This document shows positions 6,125-8,409 of a DNA stretch of 8,409 nt, in pieces. Numbering within the stretch: the stretch's first letter is position 1; each line of letters opens with the position of its first letter. A program made the position numbers and the translations under genes. The stretch covers positions 1-8,409 of the forward strand of contig CBDUQI010000240.1 in the NCBI GenBank assembly GCA_965369325.1, given 5' to 3'. Source of the stretch: CBDUQI01 sp965369325. Its GTDB lineage: Bacteria > Pseudomonadota > Gammaproteobacteria > Steroidobacterales > JBCBZW01. Under the pieces are notes generated by a model that ran no database searches, was not told the DNA's origin, and worked only from the letters and a program-made list of their open reading frames with translations.

Positions 6125-7177
6125 ATGAAATTAGAAATGTGGTTTATGGGGTTTCGCGGCGTGGCCGGTAGAGCGGTGGCTGTGTTGTTGGGCGCCGTTG
6201 TTCTAAGTCTGCCGGCCATGGCCGCAGGTATCGTTGGCCAAATCCAACGAGCCGGGATCGCCCCCGATGGTAACGTCGCCGGGGCAGTCACTGATATCGT
6301 GATAAATCTGGCGCCGTCACTCGATCCGGCGGAGGAAGGCCTGTCACTGCTGGCGGGCGACACAGTGACAGTAACGCTACCACAGGCGTTTCAGAATTCT
6401 GGCGAACCGCCGCTTGCTGATCTGGCAAGTAGCCCGGACTGTGCGCCCGGTAACTTGCAGTGCACCACGGCGGTACTTCTCCAGGGGTGGCCACAGAACC
6501 CGGTCCCTCCGCCGAACTACACATTGAGCATGGACGGGGACAATACGCTGGTCTATACGATGCTGGCCGACTTTGTCGCTGATCCACCTGCGGTGCCAGG
6601 AATCAAGCAGATTCACCTGATCTTCAAGAGCTTCACCAATCCTGGGCCTGGCCTGTATCCAGTGGCGGTCCAAATTCAATCAGCGATTGGCGGGATGCAG
6701 GAGGGGGCTGGGTTTGCTGTGATCCTCCCTTCGGGGTTCAAGAACATCAACATCACCAACGCGTTCTCGGATGACGATCCCAATCCACCTAATCCGAACA
6801 CAAACTACCAGCAAGTGGGGCCGGGCGAGACGATTCCACTACCCTGGGAATTTCTGCTCTGGGATGAGTTTGGTGAACCGCTGGTCGGTGTCGAAGTGAT
6901 GCTTCTGTCCCAGTCGTTTGGCGTTATAGTTAGAGACGATCAGGTGGTTGGCCAAGCTCTCATCGGAACACCGGATGGCGCAACTGGTCACGCGGTACTC
7001 CCAATGGGACCATCGTTCCAGATTGACAGTACACCGGTTGTCGGCCCCAGCTTACCTACGGCGCGATGGTCCGTCGGATTCCAGGCAGGAGATGCGGTCG
7101 GGCGCTATTCAGTGAGGTTTCGCCTCTTCGGCGGCAACACAGTGGAGATGTTCGTGGATGTCATCGCTGGTGGATAG
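6125..7177 (+). CDS. Exported protein with C-terminal Ig-like region
   Basis: A 350-residue exported protein, family not recognised. ATG 6125 follows GAGGAG (6108-6113) by 11 bases; in-frame ATGs at codons 5 and 8 are possible but lack a better site. The signal peptide has its hydrophobic core at about 17-31 and cleaves near A33. The mature part seems to have two domains. Residues 35-210 are beta-rich, with DTVTVTLPQAF (79-89), a C106/C113 pair likely to form a disulfide, and GLYPVAVQI (177-185). A linker rich in Asp, Asn and Pro (about 215-230) follows. Residues 238-350 resemble an invasin/Big-type Ig-like domain: LLWDEFGEPLVGVEVML, a DGATGHA turn (284-290), and a closing GRYSVRFRL strand (326-334). 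It lies 74 bases after the small secreted protein and is the last gene of the operon. A binding or scaffold role is plausible but unproven. Confidence 0.75.
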   Translation: MKLEMWFMGFRGVAGRAVAVLLGAVVLSLPAMAAGIVGQIQRAGIAPDGNVAGAVTDIVINLAPSLDPAEEGLSLLAGDTVTVTLPQAFQNSGEPPLADLASSPDCAPGNLQCTTAVLLQGWPQNPVPPPNYTLSMDGDNTLVYTMLADFVADPPAVPGIKQIHLIFKSFTNPGPGLYPVAVQIQSAIGGMQEGAGFAVILPSGFKNINITNAFSDDDPNPPNPNTNYQQVGPGETIPLPWEFLLWDEFGEPLVGVEVMLLSQSFGVIVRDDQVVGQALIGTPDGATGHAVLPMGPSFQIDSTPVVGPSLPTARWSVGFQAGDAVGRYSVRFRLFGGNTVEMFVDVIAGG

Positions 7178-7231
7178 GCTTGGATTTGCTGGCTAACGAA
7201 CTCTCTAGAGTCGCTGCAACTGATAGTTTAT
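7178..7231. other. Short gap after the cytochrome operon
   Basis: A gap between the operon's last stop codon and the CCA end of the convergent tRNA-Leu. A bulged hairpin (7197-7213, CGA-A-CTC / GAG-TCG) is present, but no T tract follows on the plus strand. No convincing terminator for the operon is seen. Confidence 0.3.
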
Positions 7232-7320
7232 TGGTGCCCGGGGCCGGACTTGAACCGGCAAGGGATATTAATCCCGGCGGATTTTAAGTCCGCTGTGTCT
7301 ACCAATTTCACCACCCGGGC
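7232..7320 (-). tRNA. tRNA-Leu (anticodon UAA), CCA encoded
   Basis: On the minus strand the sequence runs from 7320 with acceptor GCCCGGG, pairing with CCCGGGC (7236-7242 on plus), discriminator A (7235) and an encoded CCA (7232-7234). The anticodon arm is GCGGA-CTTAAAA-TCCGC with anticodon TAA at 7284-7286. A long variable arm follows, as in class II tRNAs. The T arm is GCCGG-TTCAAGT-CCGGC. The D-arm region contains TGGTAGACA, typical of leucine tRNAs. It reads codon UUA. Its 3' end faces the cytochrome operon, and a related degenerate 3' fragment lies on the other side of that operon. Confidence 0.96.
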
Positions 7321-7321
7321 A

Positions 7322-7351
7322 ACGGCCACGGATAATACCATCGCTGGCCGT
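7322..7351 (-). repeat. Inverted repeat between flavodoxin gene and tRNA-Leu
   Basis: ACGGCCA (7322-7328) and TGGCCGT (7345-7351) form a perfect 7-bp stem with a 16-base loop. It begins one base upstream of the tRNA 5' end and ends 9 bases past the flavodoxin stop. There is no U tract before the tRNA. It may be a weak terminator for the flavodoxin gene or a processing stem in a shared transcript. Confidence 0.4.
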
Positions 7352-7360
7352 GTCGGGTGG

Positions 7361-7822
7361 CTAAAAAATACCTGCCTCAAGACCTGCGGCCAGCGTCATT
7401 CCAAGTTCCTCGCAGGGTGCAATCCAGTCCTCGCGGATACTGCCCACCATCAACAGAGGTGGCTGCACCTGGCGCAGGCGCAAACCGGTGCAAATTTTCT
7501 CCACGGCCGCGATGGTGCCGGTACCGTCGTTGCCAGCTTTAACAAATAGGGCGTAAGGCAGGCCGTTCACCTTGTCCAGGCTTGGGTAGTACGCCCGGTC
7601 GAAAAAATCCTTGAGCGCGCCGCTCATATAGCCAAAGTTCTCGGTGGTGCCGAAAATTACGCCCTGCACGCGTAGCAGGATCTGCGGGTCGGTCTCCAGC
7701 GGGCGCCGTGAGATCACCTCTACCCCTTGCACGTCGGCATCGCGGGCACCCGCCACCACCGCATTACTTAGCCGGGTGACGGTGGGCGAGGGCGTGTGGG
7801 AGAGTACCAATAGTCGTGGCAT
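7361..7822 (-). CDS. WrbA-type flavodoxin-fold NAD(P)H oxidoreductase
   Basis: A 153-residue cytoplasmic flavoprotein of the flavodoxin-like fold family (WrbA/NADPH-dependent FMN reductase type), expected to bind FMN and reduce quinones or similar acceptors with NAD(P)H. The phosphate-binding loop is SHTPSPTVTRLS (8-19), right after the first strand PRLLVL. The second flavin-contact block is FGTTENFGYMSGALKDFFDR (57-76), matching the GSPTRFGxMxGxxKxFxD pattern of the family. A third segment, VKAGNDGTG (94-102), fits the flavin-ring loop. At 153 residues it is shorter than WrbA (about 200). The ATG at 7822 has no visible Shine-Dalgarno upstream (the bases before it are CTCCCCT), so translation may be weak or leaderless. 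Its gene ends just upstream of tRNA-Leu on the same strand, so the two may be cotranscribed. No link to the cytochrome system is evident. Confidence 0.82.
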   Translation of the reverse strand: MPRLLVLSHTPSPTVTRLSNAVVAGARDADVQGVEVISRRPLETDPQILLRVQGVIFGTTENFGYMSGALKDFFDRAYYPSLDKVNGLPYALFVKAGNDGTGTIAAVEKICTGLRLRQVQPPLLMVGSIREDWIAPCEELGMTLAAGLEAGIF

Positions 7823-8167
7823 AGGGGAGATTACTCGCTATCTTGCGGTGAGAGTGCAAGGGTGCGGGACCGCGAGCGTGGCGACAAGTCCTGCGAGGTC
7901 TGCCGCCGCCGTTATCTACTTGTTTTATAATCAGTGAATCACGCGGCGAACCAACCGGACGACCGCTGGTCAAAACGCCAGTGATACAATACTCAGCGAT
8001 TGGGCGAGATATCGTACCCAGTCACTGAGAGTTGGAAGAAGTTGATTCGAAATATCCGCAATCAGTCGTTAAATGTCATGAACTAACGACTTTTAGGTTG
8101 GTTCGGCTAACGCCGGAAGATATTTCAGGGTAGTATAAGATTTCACTTTATCGGGAGCGTTTGCCTC
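7823..8167. other. Intergenic region with hairpins, possible leader or small RNA
   Basis: No protein-coding gene is supported. TATAAT occurs at 7926-7931 and TACAAT at 7985-7990, both -10-like but without a convincing -35. An imperfect hairpin follows at 7992-8029: CTCAG with CTGAG, then TGGG with CCCA, separated by a 4x4 internal loop. The terminator-like stem at 8064-8094 ends this unit. The stretch from about 7997 to 8094 could be a small RNA of about 100 bases, or the structured 5' leader of the gene at 8168. Confidence 0.3.
8064..8094 (+). terminator. Terminator-like hairpin upstream of the SYLF-like gene
   Basis: AGTCGTTA (8064-8071) pairs perfectly with TAACGACT (8084-8091) over a 12-base loop, and the last T begins a run of four (8091-8094). 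The stem is only modestly GC-rich and the U tract is short, so strength is uncertain. No coding gene on the plus strand precedes it within 900 bases, so it either ends a small RNA or acts as an attenuator in the leader of the gene at 8168. Confidence 0.4.
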
Positions 8168-8409
8168 ATGCGCAAGACCATCCAGATGGCAGTAGCCATT
8201 TTGGCCCCCATGGCCTTAGTTCTCATGTCCGCCAGTGCCTCGGCCGGCATTTTTCATTCTGCTGCGGAGAAGCGCGAGCGAATCAACCGCATGGAAGCCA
8301 ACACCATGCAGCGGCTGTTCCACGACGCAGACCGTTCACGCGTGTTGTACGACAAAGCGGTCGGTTACGCGGTATTCGATGTGACCAAAGTCTCGCTCGG
8401 CATTACCGG
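8168..8409 (+). CDS. Exported SYLF/YSC84-like protein, 3' truncated
   Basis: The first 80 codons of a gene cut by the window edge. ATG 8168 follows GGGAG (8153-8157) by 10 bases. A signal peptide (hydrophobic 7-22, ASA cleavage at about residue 26) leads into a mature chain starting GIFHS. Residues 33-60 are charged and helical. They are followed by LYDKAVGYAVFDVTKVSLGIT (60-80), which matches the start of the lipid-binding SYLF (YSC84/DUF500) domain, where a KAxGYAVF strand precedes a glycine-rich segment. Bacterial members are periplasmic or outer-membrane-associated and of unclear function. The catalogue feature that would confirm it, the glycine-rich continuation, lies outside the window. 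It has no evident link to the other genes here. Confidence 0.7.
   Translation, partial: MRKTIQMAVAILAPMALVLMSASASAGIFHSAAEKRERINRMEANTMQRLFHDADRSRVLYDKAVGYAVFDVTKVSLGIT

Noticed and set aside
7197..7213. Possible terminator after the operon
   Set aside because: The stem is only six pairs with a bulge and has no T tract on the plus strand.
1..8409. CRISPR array, integrase, or toxin-antitoxin pair
   Set aside because: No spaced direct repeats, no recombinase frame and no short overlapping gene pair were seen on either strand.

Overview
The window looks like a chromosomal segment of a GC-rich proteobacterium, probably a gammaproteobacterium. This rests on clear Shine-Dalgarno sites, proteobacterial-type signal peptides and lipobox, c-type cytochrome export, and an ordinary bacterial tRNA-Leu(UAA) with an encoded CCA. 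No taxon can be named from the sequence alone.

Layout. Bases 1-538 hold no intact gene: an AT-rich stretch, the decayed C-terminal end of a transposase (196-372), and a hairpin that probably ends the next gene. Next comes a minus-strand exported beta-propeller (539-1810), divergent from a plus-strand lipoprotein with a DUF442-type phosphatase fold (2097-2648). A Crp/Fnr-family regulator (2708-3367, minus) converges on the lipoprotein. Just upstream of the regulator is a degenerate 3' piece of a tRNA-Leu (3404-3464). A three-gene plus-strand operon follows: an exported diheme cytochrome c of the MauG/RoxA-like peroxidase superfamily with an extra N-terminal domain (3675-5462), a small exported protein of unknown function (5517-6050), and a second unknown exported protein with a C-terminal Ig-like region (6125-7177). 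The right end has tRNA-Leu(UAA) (minus), a WrbA-type flavodoxin-fold protein (7361-7822, minus), a 345-base gap with hairpins, and the start of an exported SYLF-like protein cut by the window edge.

How the parts fit. Three copies of a 15-bp palindrome (consensus TGTGAC-N3-GTCACA) lie upstream of the propeller, the phosphatase lipoprotein and the cytochrome operon. In all three the palindrome centre is exactly 29 bp from the first base of a -10-like hexamer (TAGATT, TACACT, TATGCT), i.e. centred near -41, the position of a class II Crp/Fnr activator. The regulator encoded between them has an Arg-Glu...Arg recognition helix like that of CRP, which reads GTGA half-sites. My main inference is a compact local regulon: one regulator switching on an exported His-rich propeller, an envelope phosphatase-like lipoprotein, and a periplasmic diheme cytochrome with two secreted partners. 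The substrate and signal are unknown. The cytochrome operon also lies between an intact tRNA-Leu and a tRNA-Leu 3' fragment in the same orientation, the layout left by integration at a tRNA 3' end, although no integrase is present.
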